DNA from: Pseudophaeobacter profundi
GTDB lineage: Bacteria > Pseudomonadota > Alphaproteobacteria > Rhodobacterales > Rhodobacteraceae
Reading direction: 5' to 3'
Assembly: GCF_029697505.1 (NCBI RefSeq)
Contig: NZ_JARJEF010000001.1
Span: forward strand, 558,001 to 622,000
DNA length: 64,000 nucleotides
A program made the translations under genes and the position numbers. Positions 24,974-32,204 of this stretch are shown piece by piece; position 1 is the first letter of the stretch; every line of letters starts with the position of its first letter. Under the pieces are notes generated by a model. That model was not told the DNA's origin, did not search any database, and saw nothing but the letters and a program-made list of their open reading frames with translations.

Positions 24974-25603
24974 ATGGCATGGGACCGCAATCAAATGGCC
25001 GCCCGCGCAGCGCAGGAACTGCAGGATGGCTGGTATGTGAACCTCGGCATCGGCATTCCAACTCTGGTGTCCAACTACATTCCCGAAGGTGTCGAAGTGA
25101 CCCTGCAATCGGAAAACGGCATGCTGGGCATGGGCCCCTTCCCCATTGATGGAGAAGAAGATGCCGACCTGATCAATGCCGGCAAGCAGACCATCACCGA
25201 ACTGCCGCAGACCGCCTATTTTGACTCGGCGCAGAGCTTTGCGATGATCCGTGGCGGCAAGATCGCCATGGCCATCCTGGGCGCGATGGAAGTGGCCGAA
25301 AACGGTGACCTGGCAAACTGGATGATCCCCGGCAAGCTAGTCAAAGGCATGGGCGGCGCCATGGATCTGGTCGCTGGTGTTGGCCGTGTCGTTGTGGTCA
25401 TGGATCACACCAACAAACACGGCGACAGCAAGCTGTTGAAGGAATGCAGCCTGCCCCTCACCGGTCAAAAGGTCGTGGATCGCATCATCACCAACCTTGG
25501 TGTGCTGGATGTCGTCGAAGGGGGCCTGAAAATCGTTGAATGCGCTGAAGGCGTCACCGAAGACGAGCTGCGGGCCGCAACACAGGCAACGCTTGTTAAC
25601 TGA
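24974..25603 (+). CDS. scoB: 3-oxoacid CoA-transferase subunit B
   Basis: 209 residues, ATG start with GGAGG overlapping the end of scoA. The catalytic glutamate that forms the CoA thioester is E47 in [12 protein letters not shown]. Other family segments are [44 protein letters not shown] and [12 protein letters not shown]. Forms a heteromer with ScoA in the cytoplasm. An imperfect hairpin (25623-25653) followed by GGTGTTTT lies downstream and may end the operon. Confidence 0.94.
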   Translation: MAWDRNQMAARAAQELQDGWYVNLGIGIPTLVSNYIPEGVEVTLQSENGMLGMGPFPIDGEEDADLINAGKQTITELPQTAYFDSAQSFAMIRGGKIAMAILGAMEVAENGDLANWMIPGKLVKGMGGAMDLVAGVGRVVVVMDHTNKHGDSKLLKECSLPLTGQKVVDRIITNLGVLDVVEGGLKIVECAEGVTEDELRAATQATLVN

Positions 25604-25950
25604 AACCGCAAAGCGCTGATTTCCGCCGAGCGGGCCGCAATAGGCATCGGCGGCGGTGTTTTCAGACCTTGCAGACATTCCCTGGGTCCATCTGCCTGCG
25701 CAGTTGGGCCCTTTTTAACATCTGAACGGCCAAGTCATTGCACCGGTTTGGTGTTTGCCAATCCTGACCTTAACGTAACGTCAGATGGCCATTGGATCCA
25801 AAGGCTGGTCTACAGCTCAAAACCCAGAATACCTGCGTCTTTTTTGATAGCATAAAGACCATGTGCACAGATTGCTGTCACAAATACCTTGCCAAGCAGC
25901 ACAGGTAGTTTATCCGATGGTCCACATTCCAACGATAATACGGCAGGCGC
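25604..25950. other. gap between scoB and the desaturase gene
   Basis: 347 bases. Near the left end CCGCCGA (25623-25629) and TCGGCGG (25647-25653) can form a hairpin followed by GTGTTTT, a weak terminator for scoAB. The rest is less GC-rich (for example 25825-25930) and presumably holds the desaturase promoter. No gene or RNA that I recognise. Confidence 0.55.
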
Positions 25951-26985
25951 ATGACAAACCCCAATGACCTTCCCAAACCGCAACCAACGGAGCGGTCTTC
26001 GCGCGATTGGGTGAAGATTCTGGCAAAATACCGCGAGCCGAATGAACTACGCAGCAGCTTTGAGCTTGGTGTCAGTGCCATCCCGTTTGTCCTGCTTTGG
26101 GCCCTGGCCTGGTGGGCGCTTTCGATCAGCTACTGGCTGACCTTTGGCATATCGGTACTGAATGCGGCCTTTTTGCTGCGCCTGTTCACCATTCAGCATG
26201 ATTGCGGCCATGGTGCCTTTTTCAAGAACCGTCGGCTGAGCGACTGGGTCGGCCGGGTGCTGGGGGTTCTGACACTCACCCCCTATGACGTATGGCGCCG
26301 CACCCATTCAGAGCACCACAGCGCGGCGGGGAACCTCGACAAGCGCGGCATGGGCGATGTGCATACGCTGACCGTGGCCGAATACAAGGCGCTGTCGACC
26401 TTTGGCAAACTGCACTACCGGGTCTATCGCAGCCCCTTTACCCTGTTTGGCTTGGGGCCTAGCTATCTGTTCCTGTTGCAGAACCGTATTCCACTGGGGC
26501 TGATGAACAGCCTGCGCTACTGGACCAGCGCCATGGGCACCAATCTGGCCATTCTGGCAGCGCTGGCGGTGATCTGGTATTTTGGCGGGTTGCTGCCGCT
26601 GCTGCTGATCTTTCTGCCCTCGACTATTCTGGCAGCCACGGCTGGCGTTTGGCTCTTCTATGTCCAGCACCAGTTTGAAACCACCCACTGGGAAACGGCC
26701 GAAGACTGGCAACTGCACGATGCGGCGTTGAATGGCAGCTCTTACTATGTGCTGCCAGCAGTGCTGCAATGGTTCTCTGCCAATATCGGCATTCACCAGG
26801 TGCATCATCTTTACAGCCGCATCCCGTTTTACCGCCTGACAGAGGTGATCCGCGATCATTCCGAACTGGGGATGAAGAACCGGCTCACCATCCGAGAGAG
26901 CCTGTCCTGTGCCCGGCTGCATCTCTGGGACGAGAATAGCAAACGCCTGTTGTCTTTCTCTCAGGCGCGTGCGCTTTACGGCTAA
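25951..26985 (+). CDS. membrane fatty acid desaturase family protein
   Basis: 344 residues, ATG start with a weak ribosome-binding site. The three histidine clusters of di-iron membrane desaturases are intact: HDCGH at 83-87, HSEHH at 119-123 and HQVHH near 280-285. Four to five hydrophobic segments surround them. The enzyme would introduce a double bond into lipid acyl chains (or hydroxylate a related substrate) in the inner membrane using O2. Family members in Roseobacters often resemble omega-6-type desaturases; regiospecificity cannot be deduced. It stands alone, ending at a hairpin shared with the convergent transglycosylase gene. Confidence 0.9.
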   Translation: MTNPNDLPKPQPTERSSRDWVKILAKYREPNELRSSFELGVSAIPFVLLWALAWWALSISYWLTFGISVLNAAFLLRLFTIQHDCGHGAFFKNRRLSDWVGRVLGVLTLTPYDVWRRTHSEHHSAAGNLDKRGMGDVHTLTVAEYKALSTFGKLHYRVYRSPFTLFGLGPSYLFLLQNRIPLGLMNSLRYWTSAMGTNLAILAALAVIWYFGGLLPLLLIFLPSTILAATAGVWLFYVQHQFETTHWETAEDWQLHDAALNGSSYYVLPAVLQWFSANIGIHQVHHLYSRIPFYRLTEVIRDHSELGMKNRLTIRESLSCARLHLWDENSKRLLSFSQARALYG

Positions 26986-27003
26986 GCCGCGCAGCACCGA
27001 TAG

Positions 27004-27033
27004 ACGCGGGGCTCTTACGGACTGGCCCCGCGT
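27004..27033. terminator. bidirectional hairpin between desaturase and transglycosylase genes
   Basis: ACGCGGGGC (27004-27012) pairs perfectly with GCCCCGCGT (27025-27033), with a 12-base loop. It sits between two convergent genes, 19 bases after the desaturase stop and 25 bases after the transglycosylase stop. There is no strong T-run on either side. Confidence 0.6.
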
Positions 27034-27057
27034 TCCCTCCCCTGCCCCTGCAGATGC

Positions 27058-27951
27058 CTATTTCAACTGGCGAAAAACGCAGCCATCGGAAATCAACTCG
27101 GGGGGGGTCAGGCAAAGCGCCCGTGCCACCTGGTAGGCAGCCAGCACCTTGGGAACATAGTCGCGAGTCTCGGCAAAAGGCGGCACACCTTGATGCGCCC
27201 GCACCGCGCCCTCTCCGGCGTTGTAGCCCGCCAGCGCCAGCACAGCATCCCCCGAGAACTCTTCCAGCAGCCAATCCAGATATTTAATCCCACCGCTGAT
27301 ATTCTGCGCGGCGTTCAACGCGTCATCGACGCCAAAGCGCGCGGCGGTATCCGGCATCAGCTGCATCAGCCCACCAGCGCCCGCCGAACTCACCGCATCG
27401 CTTTCGCCCGAGGATTCCACCGCAATCACCGCCAAGACCAGCGCAGGCGAAACCTTTGTCCCCGCCGAAGACAACAGGATCGGCGCCGCCTGCTCTTGTA
27501 TGATCTGCTGCATCAGCTGCAGGCCCGGCGTCGAAACAGGTGTGGGCGCGGTCTGCAGGGCGGCCAGGGCGTTTTCTAGCCGATTGCGCTGCCCTTCGCC
27601 CTCTAGCCCGGCAGGGACCCGCTGCCAGAACCAGCCATAGCGGCCAACCTCTGCTGCCTCCCCTGCCGGACCGCTTGTGATCTCTGGGCTGGTGACCCGA
27701 GCCAGAGGCGCGGGCTCGGTAATCTGGATGGTGATCTTTGGTGGTGTACCCGGCTTTGGCGCGGTGACACGCCGCGCTTCAAAGCTGGGAAAGGGCGGCG
27801 GCGGCGATTTCGCACCAACCGCCCCGTGGCCATTATCGGTGCCAATGCCAGTCGCGCTGCCACTTTGCTGGGCTGCGGCGGGCTCTGGAGCCAGGGCCAG
27901 GGCAAGCGCTGCGCAGAACACCTGCAGTCCCAATATTGATCTCTTGGTCAT
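27058..27951 (-). CDS. lytic transglycosylase (SLT domain)
   Basis: 297 residues with an N-terminal signal peptide (about 1-27, ending APEPAAAQQ), a Pro-rich linker and a C-terminal SLT domain (about 165-290). The catalytic glutamate is in VIAVESSGESDAVSS, followed by AGAGGLMQLMPDTAARFGV and the second conserved block VLALAGYNAGEGAVRAHQGVP. The enzyme cleaves peptidoglycan with 1,6-anhydro product formation in the periplasm. It is divergent from the Flp pilin genes; opening the wall for pilus assembly is a reasonable but untested role. The gene ends at a hairpin shared with the desaturase gene. Confidence 0.9.
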   Translation of the reverse strand: MTKRSILGLQVFCAALALALAPEPAAAQQSGSATGIGTDNGHGAVGAKSPPPPFPSFEARRVTAPKPGTPPKITIQITEPAPLARVTSPEITSGPAGEAAEVGRYGWFWQRVPAGLEGEGQRNRLENALAALQTAPTPVSTPGLQLMQQIIQEQAAPILLSSAGTKVSPALVLAVIAVESSGESDAVSSAGAGGLMQLMPDTAARFGVDDALNAAQNISGGIKYLDWLLEEFSGDAVLALAGYNAGEGAVRAHQGVPPFAETRDYVPKVLAAYQVARALCLTPPELISDGCVFRQLK

Positions 27952-28312
27952 ATCCGTGCTCGCTCAAAGGGTCTTTTGCCCAGCAGACTCGCCGATCGCG
28001 GCGACAAATGCCAGTTTTAGCGGGGCAAATCAGGCAAAATCGCCTTATTTCGCCTGTTCTGCCGCTGAACGGCCTCTGAGGTTGATAAAAGGTAAAGAAA
28101 TAAAATCTACATTATCAACCAGTTAAAACCCTCCTTGTGGAAAAGTTAAATTTAGGCAGGGTTTTCCAGATTCCAGCCCAAATGCTGCCATGCTCTCCCG
28201 GCTATATATATTCATCCAAGCGACACAGGGTCGGTGAGAGAGAGAGACAGACCCTGAAACAACGTCGCCAGGACATCGAATATATTTAGTGATCCTTTGG
28301 AGGGACAACACA
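27952..28312. promoter_or_regulatory. divergent promoter region of transglycosylase and flp genes
   Basis: 361 bases. Notable items: a perfect 9-bp inverted repeat GGTTGATAA/TTATCAACC (28080-28088 and 28112-28120); an AT-rich TATATATATTC (28203-28213) that may be the -10 region of the pilin promoter; and a leader hairpin CAGGGTC/GACCCTG (28226-28232 and 28250-28256) enclosing a GAGAGAGAGA run. AT-rich DNA around 28085-28155 contrasts with neighbouring genes. Binding proteins are unknown. Confidence 0.55.
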
Positions 28313-28531
28313 ATGATCAAGTTCATCAAAAACTTCCGTAAAGACGACTCTGGCGCCGTGACCGTTGACTGGGTTGTTCTGACCGCTGCCGTCGCTGCCC
28401 TGGCCGGTGCCGCATACACTGCCATCGAAACCGCCACAGACACCGTGTCTGGCGACACCGCAAGCTTCATCACCACCACCGGTGTAAACACCGTTGGTGC
28501 AGGTGGTGCGAACGCAAACGTGACGCCATAA
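28313..28531 (+). CDS. flp: Flp family type IVb pilin (major pilin candidate)
   Basis: 72 residues from the ATG at 28313, with GGAGGG nine bases upstream. The basic leader MIKFIKNFRKDDSG ends at a prepilin cleavage glycine (G14), followed by AVTVDWVVLTAAVAALAGAA, a hydrophobic assembly helix. Classical Flp pilins carry Glu-Tyr at +5/+6 of the mature protein; here the pair is Asp19-Trp20. The mature part of 58 residues ends in a Gly/Asn/Thr-rich tail. The strong Shine-Dalgarno site and terminator after the gene fit a highly made major pilin. Confidence 0.88.
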   Translation: MIKFIKNFRKDDSGAVTVDWVVLTAAVAALAGAAYTAIETATDTVSGDTASFITTTGVNTVGAGGANANVTP

Positions 28532-28574
28532 GGTCTTGTCTCCTAGGCTATTGGCTTAGGCCTGCATAAGTTCC

Positions 28575-28608
28575 GAGGCCGCGTCTTTCAAAAGGACGCG
28601 GCCTCTTG
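28575..28608 (+). terminator. terminator/attenuator between the two pilin genes
   Basis: Perfect 11-bp stem GAGGCCGCGTC (28575-28585) with GACGCGGCCTC (28595-28605), nine-base loop, then TTGTCC. The short T-run suggests partial termination, leaving some read-through to the rest of the tad locus. Confidence 0.8.
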
Positions 28609-28636
28609 TCCTAGGCTGAACGATTGCGAGTGTGCT

Positions 28637-28813
28637 ATGAAAAAGTTCTGGTTGTTCATTGCCAGTGACGACGGTGCCGTGACTGTAGACTGGGTGGTCA
28701 TGACGGCGGTTGTGGTTCTACTGGCTGCCATCATCTACACAATGATGCCCACTGCGATCTCTACCGTGGCGGAGAATACCCAAATCTACCTGGAAAGCAT
28801 CGATTTCTTCTGA
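28637..28813 (+). CDS. second small Flp-type pilin
   Basis: 58 residues from ATG 28637 to TGA 28813; short and easily missed. MKKFWLFIASDDG is a leader ending in the cleavage glycine G13, followed by AVTVDWVVMTAVVVLLAAII, the same start as the first pilin, again with Asp-Trp at +5/+6. The mature chain is 45 residues with a polar C-terminal helix (TVAENTQIYLESIDFF). Its nucleotide sequence is similar to the first pilin gene over the AVTVDW region, so it arose by duplication. Probably a minor pilin. Confidence 0.82.
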   Translation: MKKFWLFIASDDGAVTVDWVVMTAVVVLLAAIIYTMMPTAISTVAENTQIYLESIDFF

Positions 28814-28913
28814 CGCCATCGCCAGCCAGGCTGCTGCAGAATGCAGAGCCTGCCCTGTTACCACGACACAGCTCCGACCTTGCCAGGGAACTCTGACCCG
28901 GTCTGGACAATAA

Positions 28914-28927
28914 TTGAGAGGTCTCAA
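28914..28927. promoter_or_regulatory. palindrome covering the cpaB ribosome-binding site
   Basis: TTGAGA-GG-TCTCAA, six paired bases on each side of GG, immediately precedes the cpaB ATG at 28930 and contains its GAGAGG Shine-Dalgarno sequence. A two-base loop is too small for a full RNA hairpin, so an operator or a shorter four-pair hairpin would be needed. Confidence 0.4.
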
Positions 28928-28929
28928 CC

Positions 28930-29790
28930 ATGCGCGCAGTGTTTGGATTAGTCCTGATTGTCGGGGTCGCCCTCGCCGGTGGCGCCGTGATGATGGCCAA
29001 GAACTATATCACCGCCTACCAGAATGAGCTTGCACGGGAACGCGCCAATCGTGGCGAAGTGATCCCGACAACAGATGTTTTTGTTGCTAACAAGCCGCTG
29101 AAATATGGCGAACGCTTGACAAAAGAGGCCGTGCGCAAGGTGCGCTGGCCCAGCGAATCCATTCCCGAAGGTGCCTTTACCTCGCTGGACGAGTTGTTCC
29201 CTCCGGCCAATCCCGGCGATCTGCGGGTTGTGCTGCGGACAATGGAAAAGGACGAGGCCCTGCTGACCGCCAAGCTGACCAATCCGGGCCAGGGTGCCGG
29301 GATTACCTCGCAGTTGCGGCGCGGCATGCGCGCCTTTGCGATCAAGGTTGATGTCTCTTCTGGCGTTTCTGGCTTTTTGCGCCCCGGTGACCGTGTCGAC
29401 GTTTACTGGACCGGGTCGGTACGCGGTCAAAGCAGTGGCGGCAATCAGGAAATCACCCGGCTGATTGAACCCAGCATTGAACTGATCGCCGTTGACCAAA
29501 GCGCCAGCTCTGAAATCAATGGTGCAACCATCGCCCGCACCGTGACCGTCGCGGTACAGCCCGGACAGGTTGCTGCGCTGGCACAGGCGCAGACAACCGG
29601 GCGGCTGTCGCTGTCGCTTGTTGGGGCCGGTGACGATACTGTTGCTTCCGTCATAGAAGTGAACCAGCGCAGTCTTTTGGGGCTGGGCGAACGCCAGATA
29701 CCAGAGCCGGTAGAGCAAAAACGCGTCTGCACCATCCGCACCCGACGCGGTGCAGAGGTGGTCGAGATCCCGATCCCCTGCACCAACTGA
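28930..29790 (+). CDS. cpaB: Flp pilus assembly protein CpaB/RcpC
   Basis: 286 residues with an N-terminal hydrophobic anchor (about 5-25) and a periplasmic part containing the SAF-like domain: DVFVANKPLKYGERLTKEAVRKV (about 50-73) and the RcpC central block MRAFAIKVDVSSGVSGFLRPGDRVDVYWTG. In tad systems RcpC works with the secretin and may bind peptidoglycan. First large gene of the tad operon; a terminator follows at 29867-29895 and the secretin gene starts 240 bases later. Confidence 0.92.
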   Translation: MRAVFGLVLIVGVALAGGAVMMAKNYITAYQNELARERANRGEVIPTTDVFVANKPLKYGERLTKEAVRKVRWPSESIPEGAFTSLDELFPPANPGDLRVVLRTMEKDEALLTAKLTNPGQGAGITSQLRRGMRAFAIKVDVSSGVSGFLRPGDRVDVYWTGSVRGQSSGGNQEITRLIEPSIELIAVDQSASSEINGATIARTVTVAVQPGQVAALAQAQTTGRLSLSLVGAGDDTVASVIEVNQRSLLGLGERQIPEPVEQKRVCTIRTRRGAEVVEIPIPCTN

Positions 29791-29866
29791 TCCGGTCGCC
29801 CCCCTCCTGGCCACCATCTCGCCAGAGCGATAACTGATGTGTTCTCAATAAATTGCCCCATATACT

Positions 29867-29895
29867 GAGCCATCCCAAAAGGGTGGCTCGGTTTT
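29867..29895 (+). terminator. terminator after cpaB
   Basis: GAGCCA-T-CCC (29867-29876) pairs with GGGTGGCTC (29881-29889), with one bulge and an AAAA loop, followed by GGTTTT. It lies 77 bases past the cpaB stop, implying that the secretin gene has its own promoter in 29896-30032. Confidence 0.7.
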
Positions 29896-30032
29896 GTCTG
29901 TTGCCATCGGCCCACAGCAAAGCCGCCTCAGAAGCCATTGATTCTTGCAATAATTCACAAATTGCAGCACAGTGCCCCACAACACCGGGCAAAAAGACCC
30001 GAAATTGAGGCGTGATCGGAAAGGCAGGTCAC

Positions 30033-31415
30033 ATGAAAATTCGTAGAATTATGACGGCGGCGCTCACTGGGCTTTCGCTGCTCTGCATGAGTGCGCCAGA
30101 TGTGGCGCAGGCCAATGGGCTGCGGGTTGTCAAGCGCGGCACCTCTGTCACCCTGGACGTGCCAATGAACCGCGCAGTGGTGGTCGAAAGCGACGACCCC
30201 TTTGCCGAGCTGAGCATCGCCAACCCCAATATCGCCGATATTTCATCCCTATCGGATCGTACCATTTATGTGCTGGGCAAATCACCGGGCCTTACCACGC
30301 TGACGTTGTTGGATGCCTCTGGCCAGTTGATCACCAATGTAAACGTCCGGGTTGCGGCAGATGTGTCGGAATTCAAACAGCGCCTTGGCCAGATCCTGCC
30401 CGGTGAAAAGATCGAGGTCCGCACGGCCAATGACGGTATCGTGCTGTCCGGCAATGTCTCTAGCGCGGCCCGACTGCAACGTGCCCTTGATCTGGCCGAA
30501 CGCTACGCCCCCGAACGTGTCAGCAATTTGATGAGCGTCGGTGGCGTGCAGCAGGTGATGCTCAAGGTACGCTTTGCCGAAATGCAGCGCTCGGTCTCTA
30601 AGGCCCTGCGCTCCTCCGTTGGTCTGTCCAGAAGCATCGATTCAGGTACCGGTACTGCCGCATCTGTAACTGGTAGCCTTCTCAGCGGCACTGGTCTGCC
30701 CGGATCAGAAGGCGCTTTGGCATTGAATTTTGGTGTCGGATCAACACAGGTTAGTCTGCTCCTGGAAGCGCTGGAAAAAAAGGGCGTGGTCCGGACCCTG
30801 GCAGAACCAAACCTTTCGGCCCTGTCAGGTCAGGAAGCCAAGTTCCTCGCAGGGGGGGAATATCCGATCCCTGTGTCTCAGGAAGAAGGGGTTGTAACCA
30901 TTGAATTCAAACCCTTCGGGATCGAGTTGAACTTTATCCCGCGGGTGGTGGATGGTGACCTGATCAATCTTGAACTTCGCGCCGCTGTCTCGGCGATTGA
31001 TACCGCCAATTCGATTACTGCAGCAGGACTAAGCGTAAATGCATTTTCACGTCGTGAAACCGAAACAACGGTTGAGCTGCGTGATGGCGAAAGCTTTGCC
31101 ATCGCGGGCCTTGTTGAAGACGAGTTTCGCGACAACTCAGGCCAGGTACCTTGGCTCGGTGACATTCCGGTGCTTGGCGCCTTGTTCCGCAGCGCGGACT
31201 ATCAGCGCAATCAGACCGAACTGGTGATCATTGTCAGCGCCCATCTGGTCACGCCCACCCGTGGCGAAGCCCTCAGCCTGCCGACCGATCGCATCAAGCC
31301 GCCAAGCGAGGCTGAACTGTTCCTGCTGGGCCGTACGGCCAATACACAGAAAGGCCCCGCCAGCGAAGTTGCCAAGCAAGACTTCAATGGCTCTTACGGC
31401 TATGTGATGGACTGA
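30033..31415 (+). CDS. cpaC: Flp pilus outer-membrane secretin CpaC/RcpA
   Basis: 460 residues from the ATG at 30033 (MKIRRIMTAALTGLSLLC). A signal peptide ends near AQA (residue ~28). The N-terminal pilus-formation region (RGTSVTLDVPMNRAVVVESDDPFAELSIANPNIADI) is followed by a BON-like part (EIKLSGNV-type GIVLSGNVSSAARLQRALDLAE) and the secretin core (about 170-420) with VQQVMLKVRFAEMQRSV and EPNLSALSGQEAKFLAGGEYPIPV. The multimer forms the outer-membrane pilus channel. Followed nine bases later by the lipoprotein gene. Confidence 0.95.
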   Translation: MKIRRIMTAALTGLSLLCMSAPDVAQANGLRVVKRGTSVTLDVPMNRAVVVESDDPFAELSIANPNIADISSLSDRTIYVLGKSPGLTTLTLLDASGQLITNVNVRVAADVSEFKQRLGQILPGEKIEVRTANDGIVLSGNVSSAARLQRALDLAERYAPERVSNLMSVGGVQQVMLKVRFAEMQRSVSKALRSSVGLSRSIDSGTGTAASVTGSLLSGTGLPGSEGALALNFGVGSTQVSLLLEALEKKGVVRTLAEPNLSALSGQEAKFLAGGEYPIPVSQEEGVVTIEFKPFGIELNFIPRVVDGDLINLELRAAVSAIDTANSITAAGLSVNAFSRRETETTVELRDGESFAIAGLVEDEFRDNSGQVPWLGDIPVLGALFRSADYQRNQTELVIIVSAHLVTPTRGEALSLPTDRIKPPSEAELFLLGRTANTQKGPASEVAKQDFNGSYGYVMD

Positions 31416-31435
31416 CCTAAAGGATGACCGGGAAA

Positions 31436-32065
31436 ATGATCAAAAGCATGACCCTCGTTGGGCTGGTTCTTAGCATCTCAGCCTGCAGCTATAATCAGGC
31501 AGGAGAGCCACTTGATGAAAGCCTTCTGGGGGCATCGACGCGCAACAACGCCGCGATGATGAGCGGCGAAGACGCCTATGCCATCCAACTGGCGACGCGC
31601 TTTGCCGAGGAAGTGCCAACCACCATCAATTTTGCTTTTGATGACGCCAGGCTGGACGGCGAAGCCCGCGCGGTTCTGGATCGTCAGGCCAGCTGGATCA
31701 AGCAATTCCCCGAAGTGCGCTTCCGCGTCTATGGTCATACCGATTCTGTTGGCAGCAGCAGCTACAACAAACGTCTGGGCCTGCGCCGCGCCCGCGCTGC
31801 CGTCAACCATCTGGTCAGCCGTGGTATCAGCCGTAATCGCCTGGAGGCCATGGTATCGCAGGGGGAAAGCCAGCCGCTGATCCTGACCCAACAGGCCGAA
31901 CGCCGCAATCGCCGCACCGTGACCGAAGTCAGCGGCTTTCTGAAGCGCCATCCTACGGTTCTGGATGGGAAATATGCGCAGATCATCTACCGGGACTATG
32001 TGGCCAGCGCAGTATCCAGTACCACGCTTACCTCCGATCAAGCGCTGAACACCAACCTGGAATAG
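31436..32065 (+). CDS. OmpA-like lipoprotein of the tad locus
   Basis: 209 residues from the ATG at 31436 (MIKSMTLVGLVLSISAC); an ATG at 31424 is the alternative but its AAGG is too close. The signal ends at a lipobox ISAC, so it is probably lipidated. Residues ~65-170 form an OmpA C-terminal domain (TINFAFDDARLDGEARAVLDRQASWI, RVYGHTDSVGSSSYNKRLGLRRARAAVNHLV), which binds peptidoglycan. It sits where cpaD, a lipoprotein pilotin-like gene, is found in Caulobacter and may fill that role. The C-terminal ~40 residues after the domain have no recognised features. Confidence 0.85.
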   Translation: MIKSMTLVGLVLSISACSYNQAGEPLDESLLGASTRNNAAMMSGEDAYAIQLATRFAEEVPTTINFAFDDARLDGEARAVLDRQASWIKQFPEVRFRVYGHTDSVGSSSYNKRLGLRRARAAVNHLVSRGISRNRLEAMVSQGESQPLILTQQAERRNRRTVTEVSGFLKRHPTVLDGKYAQIIYRDYVASAVSSTTLTSDQALNTNLE

Positions 32066-32204
32066 GTAAGGTTCCTTTAACAATTCCCTACATTTGGGGC
32101 TTTTTGGCCCCAATCTTGCCCAGATCTTCATCGACATTGAGCCTCAGAGGTAACCTGCGTTCCGTCTTGCGTCAGGCGACCTTGAAACCAAGAGGATGAT
32201 GTCG

